A model generated the notes under the pieces. That model saw only the letters and a list, made by a program, of their open reading frames with translations. It ran no database searches and was not told the origin of the DNA. Shown piece by piece: positions 23,321 through 31,773 of a DNA stretch of 45,589 bases. Origin of the DNA: Lachnospiraceae bacterium (GTDB lineage: Bacteria; Bacillota; Clostridia; Lachnospirales; Lachnospiraceae); assembly GCA_900770785.1 (NCBI GenBank), contig CAAGLJ010000143.1:1-45589 (forward strand). Reading direction: 5' to 3'. Position 1 is the first letter of the stretch. Every line of letters begins with the position of its first letter. A program made the position numbers and the translations under genes.

Positions 23321-24259
23321 CTTTTTCTTCAGCTCTTTATCCTTTGCCCTCAACTCCTGCAGTTTCTTTATTTTCTCCTCAGTAGTAAACTTCGCCGTTT
23401 TTACTGCGTAGTATTTTTCTTCCTCCGACTTTTTTACCCGCACCTTATATTTAATGTAGCCATGGGTATCACAATATGCCACGCTATAATAGTGTTTTCC
23501 GTTAGGTGTATACCAACGAATCTTTTTTTTCAGATTTTTATGGCAGAGATAGCATTTTGTAGAGGCTATTTCTCTGTCCTCCATAACCTCCTTTTTTTCC
23601 TCAAATTCTCTGCTGATATGCTTGGCATATCCTGGAAAGATAATCTTTATTTCTTCCTTCCGGTTCCTGGGAAGGTGAAAGGTATCAAAGGAAACCAGCT
23701 CTAAAATCTCAGGATTCTCCATCTTTTTAAATACCTTTGCCGTATAATAGGCATCACTGAAGGCTCGATGAAAAGGAATATCCTTTTCAATATGAAAATA
23801 ATCAATAGCAAATTCCAGAGTTTTTCTGGTCTTGTCCTTCATCACATCCAGGCTGAAGAGCTTCTGGATATCATAAAATTTAATCGGTCCATCTGCCAGA
23901 GGCTCCATGCAAAAGTATTTCATATTTCGCTGAAGCTCCAGCAAATCAAGGGGACCCCAGGTAGCAAAGCGATAGTCTTCACCGCACCATTTAAGAAAAT
24001 CCGTCATTACCTCGGGAAAGCTCCTTCCCTTTTTCAGCTCGTTCATCTGTAAATGAATAATATCTGCGGTAATACGGTGCATGGTATGATAAATCTGAGG
24101 CCGGATCAACTCTGAAAACTGATCCACAATTTCCTTATTCTTATTTAGCTTAACCGCTCCAATTTCAATAATTTCAAAAACCGGTAAATCCGAATCTTTT
24201 CGGGCTTTACTGTCAGAATTACTCTGGTTCCACTCTAAATCCAGAACAATATAGTTCAT
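23291..24259 (-). CDS. DEDDh 3'-5' exonuclease with C-terminal zinc-ribbon-like region
   Basis: Residues 1 to about 185 are an RNase T/DnaQ-type exonuclease: exo I motif VLDLEW (Asp7, Glu9), exo II in FATWGPLDLLEL and exo III HRAFSDAYYTA supplying His and Asp. The fold is closest to KapD/ERI-1-like exonucleases. The last about 130 residues are not part of that fold: CYLCHKN and, about 25 residues on, YCDTHGY give a CxxC...CxxH pattern suited to zinc, followed by a lysine-rich tail (ELKKKKKKML) likely to bind nucleic acid. Substrate (RNA or DNA) is not shown. Start 24259 has GAGAGG 4 bases ahead; an ATG at 24271 is the alternative. It lies 19 bases from the SGNH gene in a shared transcript. 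Confidence 0.87.
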   Translation of the reverse strand: MNYIVLDLEWNQSNSDSKARKDSDLPVFEIIEIGAVKLNKNKEIVDQFSELIRPQIYHTMHRITADIIHLQMNELKKGRSFPEVMTDFLKWCGEDYRFATWGPLDLLELQRNMKYFCMEPLADGPIKFYDIQKLFSLDVMKDKTRKTLEFAIDYFHIEKDIPFHRAFSDAYYTAKVFKKMENPEILELVSFDTFHLPRNRKEEIKIIFPGYAKHISREFEEKKEVMEDREIASTKCYLCHKNLKKKIRWYTPNGKHYYSVAYCDTHGYIKYKVRVKKSEEEKYYAVKTAKFTTEEKIKKLQELRAKDKELKKKKKKMLSNQE

Positions 24260-24278
24260 ACATCCTCTCATTCTCCGG

Positions 24279-24932
24279 TTAGATTAATCCGGGAATAATC
24301 TCTGCCAGGTGCTTTGCCAGATTCCTGTGTGCATCCAGACTAAGGTGCATATAATCATAAGGGTACATATCAACCCCTTCAACCCTTCCTGCATCCAGAT
24401 AATGAATTCCCAGGCGTTTTGCAGCTTCTTCATATAAGGGGGCTAATTCCCGGGATTTTTCTACACAATTTTCACCCATTTCTCCATATACCTGAGTAGT
24501 TTTATAACCAGGTTCAATAGGGGGTGGTGTAATCAAAAGAATATTGGGCTTATTGCGAAAAGCAACCGGGGTATCAATGGCTTTCTGCACCAATCTTTCC
24601 ATTCCTTTTGCCACATTAGCGGCTGTAGAAGAAAATCTCTCTTTCACATCGTTGGTTCCCAGCATAATTATCAGAAGATCAACAGGTTTATGGGTCATCA
24701 TACAGGGATAAAGATACTTCAATCCACAAAGCCCTTCAAATAAAGGATCTTCAAAGCAGGCTGTCCGGCCCTCCAATCCTTCTTCCGCTACGATATAATT
24801 CTCCCCCAAATATTTATTCAGAAGACAGGGCCATCTTTCTTCCTCTGAAAAACGTCTTCCGGTTTTAGAGTTGTATCCATGAGTATTAGAATCTCCAAAG
24901 CAAATAATTTTTTTATAAATTTTTTCTGTCAT
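24279..24932 (-). CDS. SGNH/GDSL-family hydrolase
   Basis: A cytosolic esterase/lipase-like protein of about 217 residues. Block I is FGDSNTHGY (nucleophile Ser), block III LGTNDVK (oxyanion Asn), and block V DYMHLSLDAH (Asp and His). ITPPPI fits the arylesterase/acyl-CoA thioesterase branch. Start is uncertain: ATG at 24932 has AAAGGAG 14 bases upstream, while an in-frame TTG at 24968 would add 12 residues. First gene of a two-gene unit with the exonuclease. Confidence 0.88.
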   Translation of the reverse strand: MTEKIYKKIICFGDSNTHGYNSKTGRRFSEEERWPCLLNKYLGENYIVAEEGLEGRTACFEDPLFEGLCGLKYLYPCMMTHKPVDLLIIMLGTNDVKERFSSTAANVAKGMERLVQKAIDTPVAFRNKPNILLITPPPIEPGYKTTQVYGEMGENCVEKSRELAPLYEEAAKRLGIHYLDAGRVEGVDMYPYDYMHLSLDAHRNLAKHLAEIIPGLI

Positions 24933-24998
24933 CTTATCGCTGTTATCTCCTTTATACATCCTACTCAATGAAACCTGTATCTTTTTATTCCTCCATTA

Positions 24999-25027
24999 AG
25001 TATAGCATCAGTAAAAATAGATGTAAA
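24999..25027 (-). promoter_or_regulatory. Sigma-A promoter for SGNH hydrolase and exonuclease
   Basis: Minus strand TTTACA (25022-25027), 17 bases, TATACT (24999-25004). Transcription would start near 24992, about 60 bases before the chosen start codon. Confidence 0.68.
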
Positions 25028-25069
25028 CCTTGGCTGTCCTGTTTTAAAGATTTATCTGTTTACTACATA

Positions 25070-25113
25070 CATGATAAAAAGAAGGCTATCCGCCATTTTT
25101 AACGGATAGCCTT
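25070..25113 (-). terminator. Terminator after pyruvate:ferredoxin oxidoreductase
   Basis: AAGGCTATCCG (25082-25092) pairs perfectly with CGGATAGCCTT (25103-25113) around a 10-base loop. On the minus strand the stem is followed by CTTTTTATC. It sits 28 bases beyond the stop codon at 25142. Confidence 0.9.
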
Positions 25114-25141
25114 TTAAACTGTTATTTTTCAGGAAACAAAT

Positions 25142-28100
25142 TTAGTGATTATCCCGAAGATTGAGAAGTCTCTTATAACGATATTCTGCGTCTTTTCTCG
25201 CCTTCTCAAATAATTCTTTAGCAGCCTCTTCTCCTTTAATCTTAGAAAGCTGGGAGAAACGTGTCTCAGTTTCCAGGAATTCATTAAACTTATCAAAGTC
25301 AGGTTCCTTGGAATCAATGGTCAAAGGCTGTTCCTTTCTGGGATCAAAACGATACAGATGGAAGTAACCACATTCAACTGCTTTTTGCTGGCTCTTCTGA
25401 TGATTCTGTAAGCCACCCTTAATACCATGCTCGATACAAGGAGAGTATGCCAGAATCAGGGAAGGTCCTTCATAGCTTTCTGCCTCCCTTAAAGCCTTAA
25501 TGGTCTGTACTTTATTAGCACCCATTGAAATAGATGCAACGTATACATGACCATAAGCCATAGCAATCATACCCAGATCCTTCTTTGCTTCATTCTTTCC
25601 GCCTGCAGCAAATTTTGCGATGGAAGCTGCGGGTGATGCTTTGGAGGACTGACCTCCGGTATTGGAATATACTTCTGTATCCAGAACCAGAATATTAACG
25701 TTTAAGTTATTTGCCAGTACATGATCCAGACCGCCATAGCCGATATCATAAGCCCATCCGTCACCACCAACAATCCATACGGATTTGCTGACCAGATCAC
25801 GTTCATGCTCCAAAAGCTCTTTAACTTCTTCACAGCTGCTTGCTTTAACACCATCAATAATAGGCTTAACCAGCTTACGCTGTTCATCTCTGTCATTGCC
25901 TGCTGCAATATAGCTTTCAAAAGCAGCCTTCAACGGAGCCTCTACCTTATCCAGATTATTCTCCATCAACTCCAGAATACGAGCTTCTTTTACATTCTGA
26001 GCCAAAGCCATACCATAACCAAACTCTGCATTATCCTCAAAGAGAGAGTTTGCCCAGGCTACACCACAGCCATTCTTATCATTTACAAAAGGTGTAGAAG
26101 GTGTACTGGAGGAATAAATCATGGAACATCCTGTAGCATTAGCTACCATCATGTCCTTACCAAAGAGCTGAGATACCAGTTTATAGTAAGGGGTCTCACC
26201 ACAGCCAGGGCAGGCACCGGATATCTCAAAGTAAGGCATTGCAAACTGAGTACCCTTAATCGTATCCATACTGAAGTACTCTGTCTTGTAAGGAACCTCT
26301 TTGTAGAGATAATCTGCCAGAGGTGCTTCACTTAACTGAGACTTCACATCTGTCATTTCCAGTGCTTTCTTTCCAGCCTTACCGGGACATTCAACGGCAC
26401 ACAGATTACAGCCTACGCAGTTATCAGGGGATACCTGAATACGATACTGCAATTCTTCCACACCTTTGCCCATAGCCTTAATCGTTTCAAATTCCATGGG
26501 AGCATTTTTCACTTCATCATCGGTTAAGAGGAAAGGACGAACGGTTCCATGAGGACATACCATAGAACAGATTCCACACTGAATACAGTTCTCAGGAATC
26601 CACTTGGGTACCTGTGCTGCAATGGTTCTCTTCTCCAGATAGGATACATTGTTTCTGATGGAACCATCCAGCAGATTATGCTTGGTAAATGCACTAACCG
26701 GTAAATCGTAGCCTTCCAGATGATTAATAGGATTAACATGCTCATCAAAGTATTGGTCTCCGGTTTTTCTTCTTTCCAGCTTGTCGGTAAATGCTGCCCA
26801 CTCCGGTTTAACGGTGATTTCTTCCAGACCTTCTTTACCCAAATCGATAGCTTTCCAGTTCAGCTGAACGATTTCATCACCCTTCTTGGAATAGGATTTC
26901 TTTGCTGCTGCCTTCATGTAATCCACAGCTTTGTCATAGGGCATAATCTGTGTATTTAATGCAAAGAATGCGGACTGCAAAATAGTATTGGTTCTTCTGC
27001 CCATTCCAATTCTCTGTGCAATTTCCGTAGCATCAATAATATAGAATTTAGCTTCCTTCTTTGCCAGGTCTGCCAGCATCTTCTTAGGTAATTTTTCTTC
27101 CAGCTCATCCTTTTTAAAGGTAGTATTCAACAGGAAGGTACCGCCCTTTTTCAGACTGGAAACCATATCATATTTATATACATAAGAATCCATTGAGCAG
27201 GAAACGAAGTCTGCATTATTAATGTAGTAGGTAGAACGGATGGGTGATTTACCAAAGCGTAAGTGAGAACGGGTTACACCGCCTGCCTTTTTGGAGTCGT
27301 ATGCAAAATATGCCTGTACATACTGATCCGTATTATCACCAATAATCTTAATGGAATTCTTATTCGCACTAACCGTACCATCACTTCCCAAACCATAGAA
27401 CAGACAGGAGGTACAGTCACTGTCTACTGTAAAGTCTGCATCAGGCTTAAGAGATAAGTGGGTTAAATCATCCTCGATACCAATAGTAAATTCCTGCTTG
27501 GGGTCATCCTTTTTCAATTCATCAAAAACGGCTTTAAGCTGAGCAGGTGTAGTATCCTTGGAGCCTAAACCATAACGTCCGCTGATGATGGTCAAATCCT
27601 TTCTGTCCTTCAGTGCATTAAGTACATCCAGATATAAAGGCTCTGCTCCACCTAATTCTTTTGTACGGTTAAGAACAGCAATCTTCTTAACGCTATCCGG
27701 TAAAACAGCAGTCAAATATTTTACAGAGAAAGGACGATACAGATGTACCTTAATTAATCCTACCTTTTCTCCACGTGCCAGTAATGTATCAACAGTTTCT
27801 TTAACTGCTTCGGTTACAGAAGCCATAGCAACAATAATTCTGTCTGCATCCGGTGCTCCATAATAAGTGAAAGGAGCATATTCACGACCGGTAATTTCAG
27901 AAATTTTCTTCATATAAGCTGCTACAATATCCGGAACCTTAGCATAATGAAGGTTCTGTGCTTCTCTTCCCTGGAAGAAAATATCATCATTTTCCGCACC
28001 ACCACGAGTAACCGGGTTGGTATGGGGATTCAAAGCGTTAGCCTTAAATTTTTCCAAAGCCTCTCTGTTTAACAGTTTTCCAAGAACCTCATAATCCATA

Positions 28101-28654
28101 ACCTCAACCTTCTGGATTTCATGGGAGGTTCTGAAACCATCGAAGAAGTGGATAAAAGGAACAGATCCTTCGATAGCTGCTAAGTGGGCAACTCCTGCTA
28201 AATCCATAACCTCCTGAACGGAGTGGCTTGCAATCATGGGAATACCGGTTTGACGGCAGGCAAAAATATCTTCATGGTCACCAAAGATATTCAATGCACG
28301 ACTGGCAATAGCACGAGCTGCTACATGGATAACCCCCGGCAGACATTCTCCCACCATCTTGTAAATATTGGGAATCATTAATAACAGACCCTGGGAAGCG
28401 GTAAATGTTGTAGATAAAGCTCCACCCTGTAAAGCTCCATGTACGGCACCAGCAGCACCACCTTCAGACTGCATTTCCACAACTTTAACGCTGGTTCCGA
28501 AAATGTTCTTTCTTCCCCCTGCACTCCAGGCATCTACCACCTCTGCCATGGTAGAAGACGGAGTAATCGGATAGATACCGGCTACTTCTGTAAAAGCATA
28601 GGCACAATGCGATGCAGCGGTATTACCATCCATAGACATAAATTGCTTACTCAT
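25142..28654 (-). CDS. nifJ: Pyruvate:ferredoxin (flavodoxin) oxidoreductase
   Basis: The single-chain PFOR that converts pyruvate and CoA to acetyl-CoA, CO2 and reduced ferredoxin, the central oxidative step of clostridial fermentation. The 1170 residues give the normal domain order: pyrimidine-binding (SMDGNTAASHCAYAFTEVAG, GIYPITPSS), transketolase-C-like domain II, gamma domain, a dicluster ferredoxin with CIQCGICSMVCPHG and CVGCNLCAVECPGK, and the TPP domain with GACPGCGETPYYK, GGDGWAYDIGYGGLDH and NTGGQSSKAS. The conserved late Cys for the proximal cluster is in YSPCIEHG. Start 28654 is fixed by AAGGAGG; an earlier frame start at 28681 would bury that site. Monocistronic, with its own promoter and terminator. 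Confidence 0.97.
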   Translation of the reverse strand: MSKQFMSMDGNTAASHCAYAFTEVAGIYPITPSSTMAEVVDAWSAGGRKNIFGTSVKVVEMQSEGGAAGAVHGALQGGALSTTFTASQGLLLMIPNIYKMVGECLPGVIHVAARAIASRALNIFGDHEDIFACRQTGIPMIASHSVQEVMDLAGVAHLAAIEGSVPFIHFFDGFRTSHEIQKVEVMDYEVLGKLLNREALEKFKANALNPHTNPVTRGGAENDDIFFQGREAQNLHYAKVPDIVAAYMKKISEITGREYAPFTYYGAPDADRIIVAMASVTEAVKETVDTLLARGEKVGLIKVHLYRPFSVKYLTAVLPDSVKKIAVLNRTKELGGAEPLYLDVLNALKDRKDLTIISGRYGLGSKDTTPAQLKAVFDELKKDDPKQEFTIGIEDDLTHLSLKPDADFTVDSDCTSCLFYGLGSDGTVSANKNSIKIIGDNTDQYVQAYFAYDSKKAGGVTRSHLRFGKSPIRSTYYINNADFVSCSMDSYVYKYDMVSSLKKGGTFLLNTTFKKDELEEKLPKKMLADLAKKEAKFYIIDATEIAQRIGMGRRTNTILQSAFFALNTQIMPYDKAVDYMKAAAKKSYSKKGDEIVQLNWKAIDLGKEGLEEITVKPEWAAFTDKLERRKTGDQYFDEHVNPINHLEGYDLPVSAFTKHNLLDGSIRNNVSYLEKRTIAAQVPKWIPENCIQCGICSMVCPHGTVRPFLLTDDEVKNAPMEFETIKAMGKGVEELQYRIQVSPDNCVGCNLCAVECPGKAGKKALEMTDVKSQLSEAPLADYLYKEVPYKTEYFSMDTIKGTQFAMPYFEISGACPGCGETPYYKLVSQLFGKDMMVANATGCSMIYSSSTPSTPFVNDKNGCGVAWANSLFEDNAEFGYGMALAQNVKEARILELMENNLDKVEAPLKAAFESYIAAGNDRDEQRKLVKPIIDGVKASSCEEVKELLEHERDLVSKSVWIVGGDGWAYDIGYGGLDHVLANNLNVNILVLDTEVYSNTGGQSSKASPAASIAKFAAGGKNEAKKDLGMIAMAYGHVYVASISMGANKVQTIKALREAESYEGPSLILAYSPCIEHGIKGGLQNHQKSQQKAVECGYFHLYRFDPRKEQPLTIDSKEPDFDKFNEFLETETRFSQLSKIKGEEAAKELFEKARKDAEYRYKRLLNLRDNH

Positions 28655-28730
28655 AAGATTTTCCTCCTTCGATTTATACATACCCGTAATGTCTTTCTGT
28701 TCAGAGCAGATAAGACGAACTACTGACGTA

Positions 28731-28739
28731 ATTATATCA
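28731..28739 (-). promoter_or_regulatory. Extended -10 promoter element of nifJ
   Basis: On the minus strand TGATATAAT (28731-28739), a TGn-TATAAT extended -10, with no recognisable -35. It leaves a leader of about 70 bases before the start at 28654. Confidence 0.55.
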
Positions 28740-28935
28740 TATCTTAGTAACGTTTCCTATAGATGAACAAATTTTCTTTGTATAATTTTATGAACTTTAT
28801 ATTTTTTTTATTTAATTCTTTTAAATCTTCCTGTTTCTTTTTCACAAATTAGCTACTTCTCATATACTTTTTATGCTATACTGAGTCTAATTTATTTGTC
28901 TTTTGATCTTTTCATTTAAATTAAGAGGAGTATTT

Positions 28936-30342
28936 ATGAAGAAGATACTGCAAAATAAAGAGAATATTCTTACTATTATTATGTTGACTATAGCTTTTGC
29001 CTGTATGCTTACCTTTGCCATTATTCAACCCTTTGGTGATGGGCCCGATGAAATCAACCGCTTCAAAATCGTAGATTATATCTATCACTATGGAAGACTT
29101 CCTGTGGGGGACGATGCTGAGGTTCTTATCGACGGATACGGTGCCTCTTATGCTTTTCAACCCTATCTTACTTTTATTATTGATGGATTTTTGCTGCGCT
29201 TTTTTTCCTTTTTACAGCCTTCTCTTACTGCCAGGGTTTTTATTTCCCGCTTAGTCAATATCTGTTTTGGCCTGGCTATGGCTGTTTATGTAAAAAAAAT
29301 CTCTGATCTGATTTTTTCCAATAAAAAAACGGCCTGGGCCTTTACTCTCACTGTAGTATTTTTACCTCAGACTCTGTTTTTACATTCTTATGTGAATACG
29401 GACTCTATGGGCTTTTTATCCGTTGCCATGATTATTTTTGCTTTGCTGAAAGGCTTTAAGGATGACTTTTCTCTTTCTTCCATCCTTCATTTATCTACAG
29501 GAATTATTTTCTGTGCCCTTTCCTATTATAATTGCTACGGCATTATTCTTTGTGCCATGATTACTTTCTTTTTTTATTTTTTTTCTGTTTCCTCAGAAAA
29601 AGGAAAGATTTACTTCAGATGGATTCCTTTTTTGAAAAAAGGGGGACTCATCAGTATAATTGTTTTGGCTGCTGTTTCCTGGTGGTTTATTCGTAATGCT
29701 GTTTTATATGACGGTGATTTTCTTGCTTTAACGGCAAGGCAGCTTTGTGCTGCCCAAACCAGTACACCGGAATTTAATCCTTTCACCCGGGATACCTATC
29801 AGAAGCTTGGTATTCCTGTTTTTTCCATGATTTTTAAGACGGATTACTTTTCTCTCGTATGGAGAAGTTTTATTGCCATGTTTGGTCCTATGACTATTCC
29901 TACCCACCATTACATCTATCTTGGCTTTCGGGACTGGTTCGTTCTGGCGGTTACCGGCCTTATTTTACCGGTAAAGCAAAGGGGGGTTGTTCTTTTCTCT
30001 TATCAGAAAAAGGAGAAACTTCTTATTAATATAGTTATGATTCTTGGAATGATCATACCTGCTTTTTTGGCAGTTTATTATTCCTATACCTGGGAATTTC
30101 AGCCTCAGGGGCGTTATTTTCATCCCATGCTGATTCCCTTTATGTATTTTCTTATAATTGGTATTGAGAAATTATTTTCTTTTCTTTCAAAAATTTTTTC
30201 CAGTACAGGTAGGTTTTTGGGAAAAACCAGTGAAACAGCAGAAAACACTATTTCATTGACATTATATCTTCTTTTATATAGTTTTCTTTCTTTAAGCCTT
30301 TTTTACTCTGTATTTATTGCCTTTATCAATTATTATAATTAG
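28936..30342 (+). CDS. DUF2142 polytopic membrane protein (GT-C-like)
   Basis: A 468-residue protein with about 11 hydrophobic helices. The first loop carries QPFGDGPDEINRFKIVDYIY, the PxxGPDExxH-like acidic motif of DUF2142, and a late loop has QPQGRYFHPMLIP, the other family hallmark. The layout (acidic first loop, many TMs) is like lipid-linked-sugar glycosyltransferases of the GT-C fold, so a role in cell-surface glycan assembly is likely but inferred. It lies alone, not in a polysaccharide cluster. Very Phe- and T-rich coding sequence reflects the membrane content. Start 28936 has AGAGGAG upstream. Its stop overlaps the stop of the converging Crp/Fnr gene by 4 bases. Confidence 0.8.
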   Translation: MKKILQNKENILTIIMLTIAFACMLTFAIIQPFGDGPDEINRFKIVDYIYHYGRLPVGDDAEVLIDGYGASYAFQPYLTFIIDGFLLRFFSFLQPSLTARVFISRLVNICFGLAMAVYVKKISDLIFSNKKTAWAFTLTVVFLPQTLFLHSYVNTDSMGFLSVAMIIFALLKGFKDDFSLSSILHLSTGIIFCALSYYNCYGIILCAMITFFFYFFSVSSEKGKIYFRWIPFLKKGGLISIIVLAAVSWWFIRNAVLYDGDFLALTARQLCAAQTSTPEFNPFTRDTYQKLGIPVFSMIFKTDYFSLVWRSFIAMFGPMTIPTHHYIYLGFRDWFVLAVTGLILPVKQRGVVLFSYQKKEKLLINIVMILGMIIPAFLAVYYSYTWEFQPQGRYFHPMLIPFMYFLIIGIEKLFSFLSKIFSSTGRFLGKTSETAENTISLTLYLLLYSFLSLSLFYSVFIAFINYYN

Positions 30343-30992
30343 TCCAGATTTTCCAGACTCTTTTTGTCTATTATTTCTACCGTTCCCCTGGTCAGTCTGA
30401 TCATACCTTCACTCTGGAAATAGCGGAGCATACGGGTAACTACCTCCCTCGCTGTTCCCAGGTGGTTAGCTATTTTTTCATGGGTTATTTTTAACACAGT
30501 ATTTTCTTCAACCACACTCTCTTCTAATAAAAAAGAGGCTAATCTTTTATCAAAACTTTTCCACATAATCTGTTCCATTAACCACATTACTTCTGACAAC
30601 CGCCCTGCCATAATCTGATTCATATAATTTGCCATAGGAGCAGACTCTTCCATTATCTCTTTTAACACATTAGGTGGTATTATCCAAACTACGGAGTCCT
30701 TCTCTGCCTCTATGGTAATATCAAACTGAATATTCTGCATAACACATGAGGCTGAAAAGATACAGATATCCATTTCAAAAAGTCGGTAGATTGTTATCTC
30801 CCTTCCTTCCTCTGAATAGATATATGACCGAAACTGGCCTGATTCTACCAAAATCAAACCTACACAAGTCATAGATCCATTATGTATTATAGTACCCTTT
30901 TTTACATTACGATTTGTAACCGTTTTGTCCAGTTTTTCCTGCTGTTTTTTCGTTAATTTATTCCAAATGGGAAACTTATCCTTAAATTCCAT
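30339..30992 (-). CDS. Crp/Fnr-family transcription regulator
   Basis: A 217-residue regulator: N-terminal cyclic-nucleotide-type beta-roll (about 20-120; LVESGQFRSYIYSEEGREITIY), long dimer helix, and C-terminal HTH_CRP (ITHEKIANHLGTAREVVTRMLRYFQSEGMI, about 168-198). There is no N-terminal FNR-type Cys cluster, so it is not an oxygen-sensing FNR; scattered Cys in DICIFSASCVMQ could sense redox or heme/NO, which is only a guess. The ligand residues of true CRP are not evident. A cupin gene lies directly upstream on the same strand. Ribosome site GAAGGTGAGG precedes the ATG. Confidence 0.9.
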   Translation of the reverse strand: MEFKDKFPIWNKLTKKQQEKLDKTVTNRNVKKGTIIHNGSMTCVGLILVESGQFRSYIYSEEGREITIYRLFEMDICIFSASCVMQNIQFDITIEAEKDSVVWIIPPNVLKEIMEESAPMANYMNQIMAGRLSEVMWLMEQIMWKSFDKRLASFLLEESVVEENTVLKITHEKIANHLGTAREVVTRMLRYFQSEGMIRLTRGTVEIIDKKSLENLD

Positions 30993-31054
30993 ATTTTCCT
31001 CACCTTCTAATAATATTGAACGTTCTCCAAATTTAGCAGTTAATGGAACTCTTA

Positions 31055-31063
31055 ATTATACCA
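31055..31063 (-). promoter_or_regulatory. Extended -10 promoter of the Crp/Fnr gene
   Basis: Minus-strand TGGTATAAT (31055-31063), an extended -10 without a clear -35, about 63 bases before the start. Just upstream two similar units, TCTCGTTACCGATAT (31092-31106) and TCTCATTACCATAT (31126-31139), repeat 34 bases apart and could be operator halves. Confidence 0.5.
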
Positions 31064-31149
31064 TTTTAAAAGGCTGAAAGCCGGATGCATTTTCTCGTTA
31101 CCGATATTATCCTACAAGGCATATGTCTCATTACCATATCTCCATATGA

Positions 31150-31473
31150 TTAAAATGAAACTATAAGTTGCATTTTAAATTGTTCCTCACCATACACCGC
31201 ATGTGGAATATCTTTAGGCATAATTAGTGTTTCTCCCTCAGTCAATACAAACTCTTCTCCACCTACAGTAAATTTTCCTTTTCCTTCCAGTACAGTAACC
31301 ATAGCATCACCACCCGATGCATGCGTTGAGATTTCCTCTCCTTTATCAAAGGAAAAAATTGTCATACTAACCTGTTTATTTTGTACCAACGTTTTGCTAA
31401 CTACCTGGCCTTTTTGATAGTCCACTAAATCTTTTAATTTCAAAGCAACCTTTTTTTCAATATTTTTGTACAT
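31150..31473 (-). CDS. Small cupin-domain protein
   Basis: A 107-residue single-domain cupin. Motif 1 is degenerate: STHASGGDAMVTVLEGKG contains one His and Asp/Glu-type ligands instead of HxH; motif 2 is GETLIMPKDIPHAV. Such proteins bind small ligands or a metal and often sit beside Crp/Fnr regulators; its activity is unknown. A clear GGAGG site precedes the ATG. It is upstream of the Crp/Fnr gene, separated by 157 bases that contain that gene's own promoter. Confidence 0.85.
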   Translation of the reverse strand: MYKNIEKKVALKLKDLVDYQKGQVVSKTLVQNKQVSMTIFSFDKGEEISTHASGGDAMVTVLEGKGKFTVGGEEFVLTEGETLIMPKDIPHAVYGEEQFKMQLIVSF

Positions 31474-31564
31474 TTGATTACCTCCATTAAGTTTTATTTA
31501 TATCTATTATCTGCCATTTATCCTTGAATTATTTTAAAAGCCCCGCTAAGTCCTGTGTCAGTTA

Positions 31565-31606
31565 TATAAGAAAAGCCGAAAACCCTTGAAAACAAAGGAT
31601 TTCGGC
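31565..31606 (-). terminator. Terminator of tRNA-Arg
   Basis: GCCGAAA (31575-31581) pairs with TTTCGGC (31600-31606), with an inner CCTT/AAGG step. On the minus strand TTTTCTTAT follows. It starts 10 bases after the encoded CCA. Confidence 0.85.
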
Positions 31607-31615
31607 ATTGTATGC

Positions 31616-31692
31616 TGGCGTCCCTGGCGGGATTCGAACCCACGGCCTTTCGCTTAGGAGGCGAACGCTCTATCCTGCTGAGCTACAGAGAC
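31616..31692 (-). tRNA. tRNA-Arg (anticodon CCT), CCA encoded
   Basis: Minus-strand cloverleaf of 77 bases including CCA. Acceptor stem GTCTCTG/CAGGGAC with one T-G pair, discriminator G; anticodon arm TTCGC-CTCCTAA-GCGAA giving CCT; T arm GGGTTCGAATCCC. It is the only one of the three tRNAs here with a genomic CCA. Confidence 0.96.
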
Positions 31693-31704
31693 AACTATTA
31701 AAAT

Positions 31705-31723
31705 AGTGGAGCATCCACTTTTT
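31705..31723. terminator. Short hairpin between DUF3881 gene and tRNA-Arg
   Basis: AGTGGA (31705-31710), loop GCA, TCCACT (31714-31719), then TTTTT on the plus strand and ATTTTAAT on the minus strand. It may end read-through from the DUF3881 gene but lies within the leader of tRNA-Arg. Confidence 0.45.
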
Positions 31724-31740
31724 ATAAATCCACCTTTACT

Positions 31741-31769
31741 ATTATAAACCAAAATACATTAAACAACAA
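31741..31769 (-). promoter_or_regulatory. Probable promoter of tRNA-Arg
   Basis: Minus strand TTGTTG (31764-31769), 17 bases, TATAAT (31741-31746). The leader to the mature tRNA would be about 40 bases and includes the hairpin at 31705-31719. Confidence 0.5.
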
Positions 31770-31773
31770 CATT

